A stretch of DNA of 64,000 nucleotides from Acinetobacter populi (GTDB lineage: Bacteria > Pseudomonadota > Gammaproteobacteria > Pseudomonadales > Moraxellaceae): positions 323,749 through 387,748 of the forward strand of contig NZ_NEXX01000003.1 of assembly GCF_002174125.1 (NCBI RefSeq), in the 5' to 3' direction. Positions within the stretch are counted from its first letter, which is position 1. Every line of letters starts with the position of its first letter. The notes beneath the pieces are model-generated. The model saw only the letters and a list, made by a program, of their open reading frames with translations, searched no databases and had not been told where the DNA came from. Below are positions 24,844-33,410 of this stretch, piece after piece. A program made the translations under genes and the position numbers.

Positions 24844-26277
24844 TTATTTTTTCTTCATTAATGCAATATAGATTACAAACCCAAGTCCCATACCAATAAA
24901 CCAGGAAAAGTTTGCCATAGCAGACAATTGCGGAATCAATACCCCCATAATCGGGACCAGTGCAGCAGGAATCAAGGCATACACAGCTTTTTTGTTATAA
25001 CCATTTTCATACCAGTAGCTGCCTTCGGGATTCATGGTATATAAATCATCCACCACAATTTTTTGCTTTTTCACCACATAAAAATCTGCCAGCAAAATAC
25101 CGAATAATGGTCCAATCAAAGCACCTAAAATATCAATGGTGTAATGGATCACTTGCGGATTGTTAAATAAATTCCATGGAGTAATAAAAATTGAACCTAC
25201 TGCAGCAATCATCCCACCTGTACGCCAGCTAATTTTACTCGGTGCCACATTGGAAAAGTCAAATGCGGGAGAAACAAAGTTTGCCACAATGTTAATACCG
25301 ACTGTTGCAATCATCAACGTTAAACTACCCAGAATAACCACAAAGGTATTGTCCAGTTTACCCACCATCTCTACAGGATCGGTAATCAGTTGTCCATAAA
25401 TAGGCAAAGTTGCAGCAATACACACCACAGTCAGGATTGAGAAAAACAAAAAGTTAACGGGTAAACCGAGAAAATTACCAAATTTGACCGCTTCAAAAGA
25501 CTTACCATAACGAGAAAAGTCACCGAAATTGAGCATTGGACCAGAAAAATAAGACACAATTAGGGCAATTGCACCGATCATGACTGGTACTACTTCCAAA
25601 CCTTCGTATTTTACCCCAGCCAGATTAAAGTCGATATTACTCCAGCCTGCTTCATAAATCAGCCAGACAGCCATGGCAAACATCACCACATACACAGCAG
25701 GTCCGGCCCAATCGATAAATTTACGAATACCGTCCATGCCCTTCCAGAAAACAATGGCCTGAAGTACCCACATCAGCATAAAACCAACCCAGCCCAGATA
25801 AGACAAGCCTAACAAACTATATTGATTGACATCGGCATAAGCACTGTACTCGGGGAAAAATTTAAGTATCACCAATAAGAATGCACTAGATGCCAGATAG
25901 GTTTGAATCCCATACCATGCAACCGCAATTAATCCACGAATTACAGCAGGAATATTCGCCCCTTGTACCCCAAAAGTGGCACGACAAATCACTGGAAATG
26001 GCGCACTGGTTTGTTGACTGGATTTGGCGATCAAATTGGCAAAAAACTGTACAATCACAATCCCAACCAATAAGGAAATCAAAACCTGCCAACTATTCAA
26101 TCCCAAGGCAAACAAGCTACCAGCAGTGACATAGCCACCGACACTGTGTACATCAGACATCCAAAAAGCAAAAATATTATATGATCCCCAAGTCTGCTTT
26201 TTTAACGGTGCCAAATCACTATTGGTCAGCTTTGGATCATAAGAAGGTTTAATCACTGCTTCCGATTCATTCATCAT
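24844..26277 (-). CDS. NCS1-family nucleobase/hydantoin/allantoin transporter
   Basis: This 477-residue membrane protein has about 12 helices. NCS1 landmarks are NSDLAPLKKQTWGSYNIFAFWMSDVHSVGGY, QTSAPFPVICRATFG, VAWYGIQTYLA, GPMLNFGDFSRYGKS and ILLADFYVVKKQKI near the end. It is a sodium- or proton-coupled importer of nucleobases or related ureides. It sits between the porin and racemase genes on the same strand. The likely cargo is a hydantoin or allantoin, given the racemase. Confidence 0.92.
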   Translation of the reverse strand: MMNESEAVIKPSYDPKLTNSDLAPLKKQTWGSYNIFAFWMSDVHSVGGYVTAGSLFALGLNSWQVLISLLVGIVIVQFFANLIAKSSQQTSAPFPVICRATFGVQGANIPAVIRGLIAVAWYGIQTYLASSAFLLVILKFFPEYSAYADVNQYSLLGLSYLGWVGFMLMWVLQAIVFWKGMDGIRKFIDWAGPAVYVVMFAMAVWLIYEAGWSNIDFNLAGVKYEGLEVVPVMIGAIALIVSYFSGPMLNFGDFSRYGKSFEAVKFGNFLGLPVNFLFFSILTVVCIAATLPIYGQLITDPVEMVGKLDNTFVVILGSLTLMIATVGINIVANFVSPAFDFSNVAPSKISWRTGGMIAAVGSIFITPWNLFNNPQVIHYTIDILGALIGPLFGILLADFYVVKKQKIVVDDLYTMNPEGSYWYENGYNKKAVYALIPAALVPIMGVLIPQLSAMANFSWFIGMGLGFVIYIALMKKK

Positions 26278-26311
26278 GGTGAAAACTCACTATTTTTAGA
26301 TTTTAATTCAA

Positions 26312-26332
26312 TGAAATACATGATGTATTTCA
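26312..26332. promoter_or_regulatory. Perfect 21-bp palindrome upstream of NCS1 gene
   Basis: TGAAATACAT-G-ATGTATTTCA lies in the 77-base gap between the porin stop and the transporter start. There is no T-run, so it is more likely an operator or mRNA stabiliser than a terminator. Confidence 0.5.
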
Positions 26333-26354
26333 CCGCTTCTGCTTAGTGCCACAC

Positions 26355-27443
26355 TTAGAAAGTGAGTCTTATACCAAGCGCAGTTGAAAGTTGGCTTCTA
26401 TCTGTATAGCCACCGCCTTGTAGTCCGGAATCTGTATTTACCAGACTTTCAGATGCACCATCTGCATTGTTTAAATAGGCAATATTGGCCAATAGACTAA
26501 TAGGTTTACGAATCTGATAAATCGCTAAGGCCCGGTAAACTGTGGTATTGGTATCAAAAGTGGTATTTTTACGATAGAGAATATCTCCAGATAAAGTTAA
26601 TTTTGGTGTCATCAAATAATCTACACCCACTTCACTGCTCCATGCTTTTTGTTTACCTAAGTTACTTGGAATTGCCGCATATTTTCCCGGACCGGAAATA
26701 TCAGCATAAGCAAAGCCTAAGCGGGCAATCCATTGATCGATCTGATATTTACCGGCCAATGTGGTCAATTTATAATGATTGTCGGTATCTTGCGCCTCAT
26801 GATATTCGTAACCAGCGCCAACCATCCATTGTTGTGCGTCATATTTCACAGCAGTGGTAAAAATCTGACCATGGGTATTTTTATCGGAATCATCTTTTAA
26901 GCCATAAATTGCCCCGATCTGCAATCCATTGAAATTGGGCGAAGTATATTTAATTAAATTGGAATAAATTTCACTGACCGCATCAAATTCGGAAAACTTA
27001 AACATGGCACCGGAATTATAACCACCTTTAAATACACTGCCGACGAACCAATCATCGTTAAATGTCCATTGTTTTCCCAAACTCACAGAACCATAGGGTG
27101 TTTTTAATCCAACATAGGCATTGCGGTCAAACAATTCCCCATCTTTACTTTGTTCCCCTTTAGACGGGTTAAAACCTGCCTGCAATTTAAAATAAGCGCT
27201 GTAATCGTCATCAATCTGATAATCCCCACTTACTCCAAGATTAGATACGCCCAAAATACTATCCACGCCTGTTGTTTTGGTTTGCGTTCCAGCTTTGACA
27301 TTGGTCACAGAAGCAATCCCTGTATCGATCACTCCACTGATTTTAAGATTGACATCACCTGTCATGACATTCAAATCGGCATGACTGACCACCGTACAGG
27401 TAGTTAATGCACATGCCAGAACTAATTTATCTATTGCAAACAT
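26355..27443 (-). CDS. Gram-negative porin
   Basis: This 362-residue outer-membrane protein starts at 27443. A signal peptide (MFAIDKLVLACALTTCTVVSHA) is followed by LNVMTGDVNLKISGVIDTGIA, NAYVGLKTPYGSVSLGKQW and alternating amphipathic strands ending LSTALGIRLTF, with terminal phenylalanine as required by the Bam machinery. It resembles Porin_4/OmpC-type channels of beta- and gammaproteobacteria. It is the first gene of the minus-strand transporter set and presumably the outer-membrane entry for the same substrate. Confidence 0.88.
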   Translation of the reverse strand: MFAIDKLVLACALTTCTVVSHADLNVMTGDVNLKISGVIDTGIASVTNVKAGTQTKTTGVDSILGVSNLGVSGDYQIDDDYSAYFKLQAGFNPSKGEQSKDGELFDRNAYVGLKTPYGSVSLGKQWTFNDDWFVGSVFKGGYNSGAMFKFSEFDAVSEIYSNLIKYTSPNFNGLQIGAIYGLKDDSDKNTHGQIFTTAVKYDAQQWMVGAGYEYHEAQDTDNHYKLTTLAGKYQIDQWIARLGFAYADISGPGKYAAIPSNLGKQKAWSSEVGVDYLMTPKLTLSGDILYRKNTTFDTNTTVYRALAIYQIRKPISLLANIAYLNNADGASESLVNTDSGLQGGGYTDRSQLSTALGIRLTF

Positions 27444-27503
27444 GATTGACCCCAAAGTGTTTTTTAAATTTGTGCTCAAAATATTTATATATTGTTTACT
27501 ATA

Positions 27504-27535
27504 TTTAAATAAGATTGTGCACAATCTTATTTAAA
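27504..27535. promoter_or_regulatory. Perfect 32-bp palindrome, candidate GntR operator
   Basis: The two 16-base arms meet between 27519 and 27520 and are fully complementary. The core ATTGTGCACAAT fits the FadR-subfamily GntR operator pattern (NyGT-N-ACNy). It lies 61 bases upstream of the porin ATG, on the regulator's side. No T-run flanks it. Confidence 0.65.
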
Positions 27536-27621
27536 GCAAAAAACGGACCAACTTAAAACTTATGATTTCTATTCAATATTTAGAATAAAGAGCTGAAAAA
27601 AATATCTGAAAATTAATTCAA

Positions 27622-27635
27622 TTTGTATATACAAA
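27622..27635. promoter_or_regulatory. Second palindrome, candidate GntR operator
   Basis: TTTGTATATACAAA is a perfect 14-bp palindrome, again with a TGT...ACA core, between the porin and the GntR gene. Confidence 0.5.
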
Positions 27636-27838
27636 AAAAATTACTTTTAACTTTTTGATATGTAGAAATTTTAATAATGCTAGATTGTTACAATCCAGTG
27701 CAATAAATGTCTAAATTCTATGCAAAAATGACTAGCGAGAAATAAAAAAATATTCCAGAATTGCCACTTAAATTACTGCATGTATTTGTTTATATTTCCC
27801 ACATCATCCAGTGCATAATTGTTACCATGGAGAACTCA

Positions 27839-28561
27839 ATGTCATCTGATGCACCACAACAAGACACAGAAATGAGCAATGATGAAATTGATCAACATAT
27901 TTATAATGCCATTGTTGATGCTATCCTCAACCGTCAGCTTACGCCAGGCACCCGCTTGGTCGAAGCACCACTGTGTAAGGCATTTGGTGTGACCCGTGGC
28001 GTACTTCGCCGGGTATTTGTTCGACTTGCACACGACAAGGTCATCGAAATTCAGCCCAATCGTGGTGCATTAATTGCAACACATAGTCTGGAAGAAACCA
28101 AGGAAGTCTTCGAAGCTCGGAGTATGCTGGAAATCGAAACTGTCAAGAAACTGGCGCGCAAGGCAAAAGTCATTGATTTAAACCCGCTTAAAGATCTGGT
28201 TGATCAGGAAGCGGAAGTACGTGGTTCTGGGCACTGGAAAGAATGGATTAAACTTTCTGGCGAGTTTCATATCCGTTTAAGTGAAGTTAATAAAAATACC
28301 ATCGTGACCAATTATCTTCAGACACTGATCGCAAGAACTTCTTTATTGATTGGCATGTATGAGATTCCCAAACATAACAATTGTTCTGTCGAGGAACATA
28401 AAGCGATCCTCGATGCAATTGAAAAAGGAGATGATGAACTGGCCACGTCTTTAATGGAAGAGCATCTGGAAGACTATGCCAGTATTCTGCTGGATGACCG
28501 CCCAGAAGCCAGCAATGTCAATTTAATGGATATTTTTCAGAATAAAAAAATTAAACCTTAA
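27839..28561 (+). CDS. GntR-family (FadR/FCD) transcriptional regulator
   Basis: This 240-residue protein has an N-terminal winged helix (DQHIYNAIVDAILNRQLTPGTRLVEAPLCKAFGVTRGVLRRVFVRLAHDKVIEIQPNRGALI) and a C-terminal FCD domain (EVFEARSMLEIETV, FHIRLSEVNKN, EEHKAILDAIEKGDDELA), whose Asp/His residues usually bind a metal and a small carboxylate. I chose the ATG at 27839 with GGAG 7 bases upstream. It is divergent from the porin-transporter-racemase set and probably controls it. Confidence 0.9.
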   Translation: MSSDAPQQDTEMSNDEIDQHIYNAIVDAILNRQLTPGTRLVEAPLCKAFGVTRGVLRRVFVRLAHDKVIEIQPNRGALIATHSLEETKEVFEARSMLEIETVKKLARKAKVIDLNPLKDLVDQEAEVRGSGHWKEWIKLSGEFHIRLSEVNKNTIVTNYLQTLIARTSLLIGMYEIPKHNNCSVEEHKAILDAIEKGDDELATSLMEEHLEDYASILLDDRPEASNVNLMDIFQNKKIKP

Positions 28562-28576
28562 ACTGTTTATCAATAG

Positions 28577-28621
28577 CTCTTGGCCTGAAAATTTCTATTA
28601 CAAATATCCGCTAGCCAAGAG
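28577..28621 (+). terminator. Weak long-loop hairpin after the GntR gene
   Basis: CTCTTGGC (28577-28584) and GCCAAGAG (28614-28621) are complementary, followed by TTTATATT. This is a tentative terminator. Confidence 0.35.
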
Positions 28622-28822
28622 TTTATATTGGATTACAGATCCTTTTTAAATATTAGCAGTACTATTAAGTTTCTCTTACTAATTAGCATTTACTTTTTAT
28701 AAAAATAAATAAATTATTGAATTATCAATAAAAAAGTATTGATTATCTTTTAAAAAAACGTATTTTTTATTATGTATAGTAAGTAGAATAACTGCCTTAA
28801 TTTAACCACAAGAGTCACAAAA

Positions 28823-29500
28823 ATGAATTCTATTTTCATACCAATTATTGCATTATCTATACTTAGTATCACTGCATGTACCACTACTGAAAGCGCTCGT
28901 ACAATTCAAAGTCCACAAGTCAATACTGCTACAACTGCTGTTCGTTATTCAGGCGTTAAAACACCAGTTTCAATTGGAAAATTCGACAACCGTTCTAGTT
29001 ATATGCGAGGTATCTTCTCTGACAATACAGATCGTTTAGGTAGTCAAGCAAAAACTATTTTAGAAACACATTTACAGCAAACCGGTTATTTTTCAGTTCT
29101 AAATCGAGATAATTTGTCTGAAATTAATCAGGAAGTTGGCTACAGTAAAACAAGTCAAACCATCAAAGGTGCGCGCTATGTCATTACTGGTGATGTTACA
29201 GAATTTGGCCGTAAAGAAGTAGGTGATCAACAACTTTTTGGAATTTTAGGTCGCGGTAAACAGCAAATTGCTTACGCAAAAGTAAATTTAAATATTGTAG
29301 ATGTCCAAACATCTGAAGTGGTTTATTCAGTACAAGGTGCAGGCGAATATGCGTTAAGTGAGCGAGAAGTTCTTGGTTTTGGTTCTACTGCTTCCTATGA
29401 TTCAACCTTAAATGGCAAAGTTTTAGATTTAGCAGTTCGTGAAGCCGTGAATAATTTAGTTTCTGGAATACAAAATCAACAATGGACTCCCAATAAATAA
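28823..29500 (+). CDS. CsgG/HfaB-type lipoprotein
   Basis: This 225-residue protein has a lipoprotein signal (lipobox ITAC at C19). CsgG-family blocks include RYSGVKTPVSIGKFDNRS, LVTD-like ARYVITGDVTEFG and VNLNIVDVQTSEVVYSVQGAGEY. CsgG forms the curli export pore, but many bacteria without curli have a shorter homologue in an operon with DUF4810 and DUF799 lipoproteins, as here. Its role is probably in the outer-membrane inner leaflet. First gene of a three-gene unit. It is visibly AT-rich, with heavy use of TTA and AAA codons. Confidence 0.87.
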   Translation: MNSIFIPIIALSILSITACTTTESARTIQSPQVNTATTAVRYSGVKTPVSIGKFDNRSSYMRGIFSDNTDRLGSQAKTILETHLQQTGYFSVLNRDNLSEINQEVGYSKTSQTIKGARYVITGDVTEFGRKEVGDQQLFGILGRGKQQIAYAKVNLNIVDVQTSEVVYSVQGAGEYALSEREVLGFGSTASYDSTLNGKVLDLAVREAVNNLVSGIQNQQWTPNK

Positions 29501-29517
29501 TTCGAGTAACATCAATA

Positions 29518-29880
29518 ATGAAAAATTTAATATTTGCACTATGCTGTATGATCGGACTTTTTGGTTGTACCACAACCCCAAAGTCTTTGTATTATTGGGG
29601 CTCATATCCGAACCAAACTTATTTAATGTACAGTGATACTACAAAAGCATCACCAAGCGCACAAATAAATACTCTGGAAAAAGATATACAAAAAGCACAA
29701 GCAAAAAATTTGGCAATTCCACCAGGATTCTATGCTCATCTTGGGCTTATGTATCTTGAAGAAGGTAATTATTCAAAAGCTGAAAATTATTTTCAGTTGG
29801 AAAAACAGGTTTATCCAGAGTCTACGACTCTTATTAATCGTTTGCTCAATGAGAAAAGCCTAAGCGAGCCAAAATCATGA
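29518..29880 (+). CDS. DUF4810-type lipoprotein
   Basis: This 120-residue lipoprotein has lipobox LFGC (C16). It contains SLYYWGSYPNQTYLMYSD and the TPR-like AHLGLMYLEEGNYSKAENYFQLE. It starts 17 bases after the CsgG-like gene and its stop overlaps the next start by 4 bases, so translation is coupled. It is probably a component of a three-lipoprotein complex. The function is not known. Confidence 0.85.
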   Translation: MKNLIFALCCMIGLFGCTTTPKSLYYWGSYPNQTYLMYSDTTKASPSAQINTLEKDIQKAQAKNLAIPPGFYAHLGLMYLEEGNYSKAENYFQLEKQVYPESTTLINRLLNEKSLSEPKS

Positions 29881-30566
29881 AAAAAATGCTCTGTTCTACA
29901 ATATTACTTGGAATAGTTTTAACAGGATGTACAACCACACCACTTACTTATGATTATTCCACGTATAAATCGAATATGCCAAAATCCATACTGGTACTTC
30001 CCCCTATTAATAATACACCTGATGTCAAAGCAACATATGGATACTGGACAACTGTTGATCAGCCAGTTGCAGAAGCAGGTTATTATGTTTTCCCAATGTC
30101 AATAGTTGACAAGATGCTAAAAGAAAATGGTGTCACCAATGGAAATGATGCACAGTCTATACCAACCACTAAACTTAGAGAGGTTTTTGGTGCTGATGCA
30201 GCCTTATATATAAAAGTCACAGAATATGGAACAAAATATCAATTGATCCAAAGTGTCACAAGTGTAGCTGCCGAAGCCAAGTTAATTGACTTAAGGACTA
30301 ATCAAGTTTTATGGGAAGGTAAACAGTCTATAGCACAACCGACAAATAATAGTGGAGGTAATCTTATCGGTATGCTTGCCAGTGCATTAATTGATCAGAT
30401 ATCAAGTAGCTTAAATGATTCAGCCCATACTTATTCGAATGCATTAAATTATCAGTTATTTACCCCTTACGATAAAAGTAATGCCAACTCAACAATGTCT
30501 AGCCGTCAAAGTTCTGGACTTTTATATGGTCCTCGTTCGCCTAAATATCTACAAGAAAGACCATAA
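29877..30566 (+). CDS. DUF799 (GNA1162-like) lipoprotein
   Basis: This 229-residue lipoprotein has lipobox LTGC (C18), then YSTYKSNMPKSILVLPPINNTPDVKATYGYWTT, AEAGYYVFPMSIVDKMLKENG and YIKVTEYGTKYQLIQSV, the GNA1162/DUF799 pattern. The fold resembles TolB N-terminal or CsgG-like domains. It is the last gene of the CsgG-DUF4810-DUF799 unit, followed by a terminator. The exact role in envelope assembly is unknown. Confidence 0.87.
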   Translation: MKKMLCSTILLGIVLTGCTTTPLTYDYSTYKSNMPKSILVLPPINNTPDVKATYGYWTTVDQPVAEAGYYVFPMSIVDKMLKENGVTNGNDAQSIPTTKLREVFGADAALYIKVTEYGTKYQLIQSVTSVAAEAKLIDLRTNQVLWEGKQSIAQPTNNSGGNLIGMLASALIDQISSSLNDSAHTYSNALNYQLFTPYDKSNANSTMSSRQSSGLLYGPRSPKYLQERP

Positions 30567-30635
30567 ATATTATCAGCAGTCATTGCTTTAATTTTAAACC
30601 TTAAAGTTTTGAAGTTAATGCATGCATGTTAATTA

Positions 30636-30672
30636 ATAAACCAGTGATGTCAAAAGCATTACTGGTTTTAAA
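30636..30672. terminator. Bidirectional intrinsic terminator
   Basis: AAACCAGTGATG (30638-30649) pairs with CATTACTGGTTT (30657-30668) through one wobble, with T- and A-rich flanks. Confidence 0.8.
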
Positions 30673-30715
30673 ATTTAGAGATCTATAAAAGGTCTCCACC
30701 TTATCTATTTCTAAA

Positions 30716-31483
30716 TTAGAAAAACAAAGCAAACCCCATCCTGCCAATTAAAAACACCAGTAAAATAAGAAAAAAGATTCGAATAAAAGCACTACCATAA
30801 CGCAAAGCAAAAAATGTCCCTGTTAAGGAACCGATGACACTACACAACATCATGATCACAGCAATCTTCCATAACACATGGCCTGATGGAATAAAAAACA
30901 ATAACGAAGCGCTAAATGTGCCTAGATTGACCAATTTTGCTGATGCAGAAGCATTTAAAAAATCAAATCCAAAACATTTTACAAAAATAAAAAGCAGAAA
31001 ACTTCCACTGCCCGGTCCAAAAATACCATCATAAAAGCCAATTAAGCCGCCAAAAAATATGCCCAATATCATTTCTTTCCGACCACATTGCACATAGCGA
31101 TGTATTTGCCCTAAATCCTTTTTATAGAAGGTATAAATTGCCATGATCAATAAAAGTAGAAAAACCAGATATAGCATCAATTCCTTGGGAATTAAACTAA
31201 TCGACATCGCACCCAAAAATGCAAAAACAAATGCCGAAAACATCGTCGGTAACATTAGATGCCATACAATATTTATTCTTTTGACATAACTAAAAGCAGA
31301 CGATATTGTTCCAGCCAAAACTGCCAACTTATGGGTTCCTAAAACAGTGGCTAAACTGCTCTGTGGTAGAGCATGTAAAAGTGCAGGCAATTGCACCAGT
31401 CCACCACCGCCGACAGCAGCATCAATTAATCCACCACAAAATGCAAAAAAACCTAAAGTCATCAAAACATGCGTATTATCCAT
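30716..31483 (-). CDS. TauE/SafE-family membrane exporter
   Basis: This protein of about 255 residues has roughly eight hydrophobic helices. Family motifs are FCGGLIDAAVGGGGLVQLPALL near the N-terminus and GGLIGFYDGIFGPGSGSFL in the middle, the repeated G-rich signature. The ATG at 31483 is preferred over an upstream TTG. TauE/SafE proteins are thought to export sulfite, sulfoacetate or similar anions. Divergent from a LysR gene that may control it. Confidence 0.87.
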   Translation of the reverse strand: MDNTHVLMTLGFFAFCGGLIDAAVGGGGLVQLPALLHALPQSSLATVLGTHKLAVLAGTISSAFSYVKRINIVWHLMLPTMFSAFVFAFLGAMSISLIPKELMLYLVFLLLLIMAIYTFYKKDLGQIHRYVQCGRKEMILGIFFGGLIGFYDGIFGPGSGSFLLFIFVKCFGFDFLNASASAKLVNLGTFSASLLFFIPSGHVLWKIAVIMMLCSVIGSLTGTFFALRYGSAFIRIFFLILLVFLIGRMGFALFF

Positions 31484-31591
31484 ATCCAATTGATCAGCCA
31501 AGCCAAAATAACTGCTTGCAGATTAGAACACTAGATCACTGACTACAAATAACTTATATTAAGCCAATCATTCTGTTTAAATGAATATTGC

Positions 31592-32458
31592 ATGAAACTT
31601 TCACAATTACGCATGTTTAAAATGGTTGCTGATGAAGGCAGTATTATCCGTGCCTCGGAAGTATTACATTGCGTGCCATCAAATATCACAACACGGATAA
31701 AGCGTCTTGAAGAAGAACTCGATGTGACACTTTTTATTAGGCAAGGCCGTGGCCTGATCCTTAGTCCATCTGGCAGTATATTCCTTGATTATGCGAACCA
31801 GATTCTGTCTTTATGTGAGCAAGCACGACAGGCTTTGAAACCTTCCGCAATGCCATCTGGGCCATTAAAAATTGCAGCAATTGAATCTTCCGCCACAGCA
31901 AGATTACCCAAATTATTATCACACTATCATCAACACTACCCTGCAGTACACATGCAGTTTCGTACTGGCACATGGTCACAATTGGTCAGTGATGTCGTTA
32001 ATCATCAACTTGATGGCGCAATCATTGCTGTCAATCCAGCACATCCGCAACTGGAATGTCTAGCAATATATCAGGAAGATCTGGTGTTGATTGCTTCTTC
32101 TACACTGGGAGAAATACAACGACCACAGGACTTGATCGGAAAAAATATATTGATGTGGCCAGAAGGTTGTCCCTATCGAACAGCACTGGAACATTGGCTG
32201 GCTCAATATCATATCACGGTACCGATCACCAGCATTGCCAGTTATGGCACCATTCTAGGTTGTGTCAGCGCCGGTGCCGGTATCTCTTTGGTACCAAAAG
32301 GTATATTTGAACAATTTAAACAGAGTGGCAGTATAAAAGGCTATAGCTTTGAAGAATTGGCTGCGGTACAAAATTATTTTATCTGGCATAAAAATACAGG
32401 ATTACATCAGGCCAGAGATGCGTTTGTCGATTTACTCCAACAAACATTCTACACATAG
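31592..32458 (+). CDS. LysR-family transcriptional regulator
   Basis: This 288-residue protein has an N-terminal HTH (LSQLRMFKMVADEGSIIRASEVLHCVPSNITTRIKRLEEEL) and a type-2 periplasmic-binding-like effector domain (GPLKIAAIESSATARLPKLL, CVSAGAGISLVPKGIFEQF). Divergent from the TauE-like exporter with a 108-base gap, so the likely regulatory target is that gene. The effector is unknown. Confidence 0.9.
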   Translation: MKLSQLRMFKMVADEGSIIRASEVLHCVPSNITTRIKRLEEELDVTLFIRQGRGLILSPSGSIFLDYANQILSLCEQARQALKPSAMPSGPLKIAAIESSATARLPKLLSHYHQHYPAVHMQFRTGTWSQLVSDVVNHQLDGAIIAVNPAHPQLECLAIYQEDLVLIASSTLGEIQRPQDLIGKNILMWPEGCPYRTALEHWLAQYHITVPITSIASYGTILGCVSAGAGISLVPKGIFEQFKQSGSIKGYSFEELAAVQNYFIWHKNTGLHQARDAFVDLLQQTFYT

Positions 32459-32475
32459 CTTATTGTTATCATTAT

Positions 32476-32516
32476 AAAAAAAGCACTTAGTATTGATTCT
32501 ATCTAAGTGCTTTTTA
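32476..32516 (+). terminator. Intrinsic terminator
   Basis: AAAAAGCACTTAG (to 32490) pairs with CTAAGTGCTTTTT (32503-32515). It ends the LysR gene and, on the other strand, the tRNA transcript. Confidence 0.85.
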
Positions 32517-32522
32517 AAAATA

Positions 32523-32599
32523 TGGTGGGCCCGCCCAGACTCGAACTGGGGACCAATGGATTATGAGTCCACTGCTCTAACCGACTGAGCTACAGGCCC
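32523..32599 (-). tRNA. tRNA with CAU anticodon (Ile2 favoured over elongator Met)
   Basis: 77 bases with encoded CCA. The acceptor GGGCCTG pairs with CGGGCCC (one G-U), with D-arm TAGCTCAGTCGGTTAGAGC, anticodon loop CTCATAA (CAU at 32565-32563) and T-arm GTTCGAAC. The anticodon-stem and variable region (GGACTCATAATCCATTGGTC) is closer to the lysidine-modified isoleucine tRNA (ileX type, TTGGTC) than to elongator Met (GGGGTC). The amino-acid identity needs TilS-recognition scoring. Confidence 0.9.
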
Positions 32600-32964
32600 T
32601 ATAAAAATTTACTTGTGGTGCACAGTACACCTCACGCTTCTAAATTTTATGTAAGACAAACGCATGCGTCGTATCTTATATAAATAATGCTTTGATTCCA
32701 TTGCACAACCAACAAAGTGCGCAGTGTTTAAAGCTAAATCAAAACTTTGAAGCGGTGCCAATCTTAACCAAGATCACCTTAAAAAACAAGAAGTATCAAA
32801 CTGTACCCATAGCGAAAGTCCCTGCAACCGTTTAATATTCAGCCAACCCATTAAAAATCGTCAAAAATTTTACTGCTGTCATTTCTCGCGCCTTACAATC
32901 TATATTGGTATCGGGCATTTGCCTGTTATACTATTGCCGTTTTTAAATGTTGAGAGTTTAGCCT
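32600..32964. other. Intergenic region between tRNA and DUF3144 gene
   Basis: Holds the tRNA promoter (minus strand) and the promoter of the DUF3144 gene. A short dyad around GCATGC (about 32660-32665) is present. I see no gene or known RNA. Confidence 0.35.
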
Positions 32965-33354
32965 GTGTCTAATCGTATTGATGCCACCGATGTAACAGAA
33001 GAAGAAGCATTAAATGCAGCATTTTTTGATCGTGCCGATCAATTTATCAAACTTGCCAATGAATTTTGTCGGCCTAAAACAGGGGAAACTGTTGAACCTG
33101 GCGACCGTCGTGGTCAAGTCAGTTCTGCCATGTTATTTGCAGCAGCACGCTTTAATACTTGGGTCAGTGCCAATACATTTAAAGATGGTAAAGAAATGCA
33201 AGATGCCAAAGATCAGGTTATGGCTTATCTGGTACAGCAATTTCAGGCCATGCTTGAAGATAATTATGATGAATACTGCGAACAATTTGATAATTATCTG
33301 CGTTTTCGGAAAATGGAAGATTTTCATACCCACAAACATGATCACGACCATTAA
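32965..33354 (+). CDS. DUF3144 family protein
   Basis: This 129-residue soluble protein has a GTG start behind TTGAGAGTTTAGCCT. Typical DUF3144 blocks are FFDRADQFIKLANEF, VSSAMLFAAARFNTWVSA and AYLVQQFQAMLEDNYDEYCEQFDNYL. The C-terminal tail is His/Asp-rich (HTHKHDHDH) and could bind metal. The function is unknown. A strong terminator follows at once. Confidence 0.88.
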   Translation: MSNRIDATDVTEEEALNAAFFDRADQFIKLANEFCRPKTGETVEPGDRRGQVSSAMLFAAARFNTWVSANTFKDGKEMQDAKDQVMAYLVQQFQAMLEDNYDEYCEQFDNYLRFRKMEDFHTHKHDHDH

Positions 33355-33356
33355 AC

Positions 33357-33384
33357 AAAACGCCTCATCTCGAGGCGTTTTTTA
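33357..33384. terminator. Intrinsic terminator
   Basis: AAAACGCCTC (33357-33366) and GAGGCGTTTT (33372-33381) form a perfect 10-bp stem with a 5-base loop, then Ts. Confidence 0.9.
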
Positions 33385-33410
33385 ACGCTAAATATATCTT
33401 TAACCAATTA

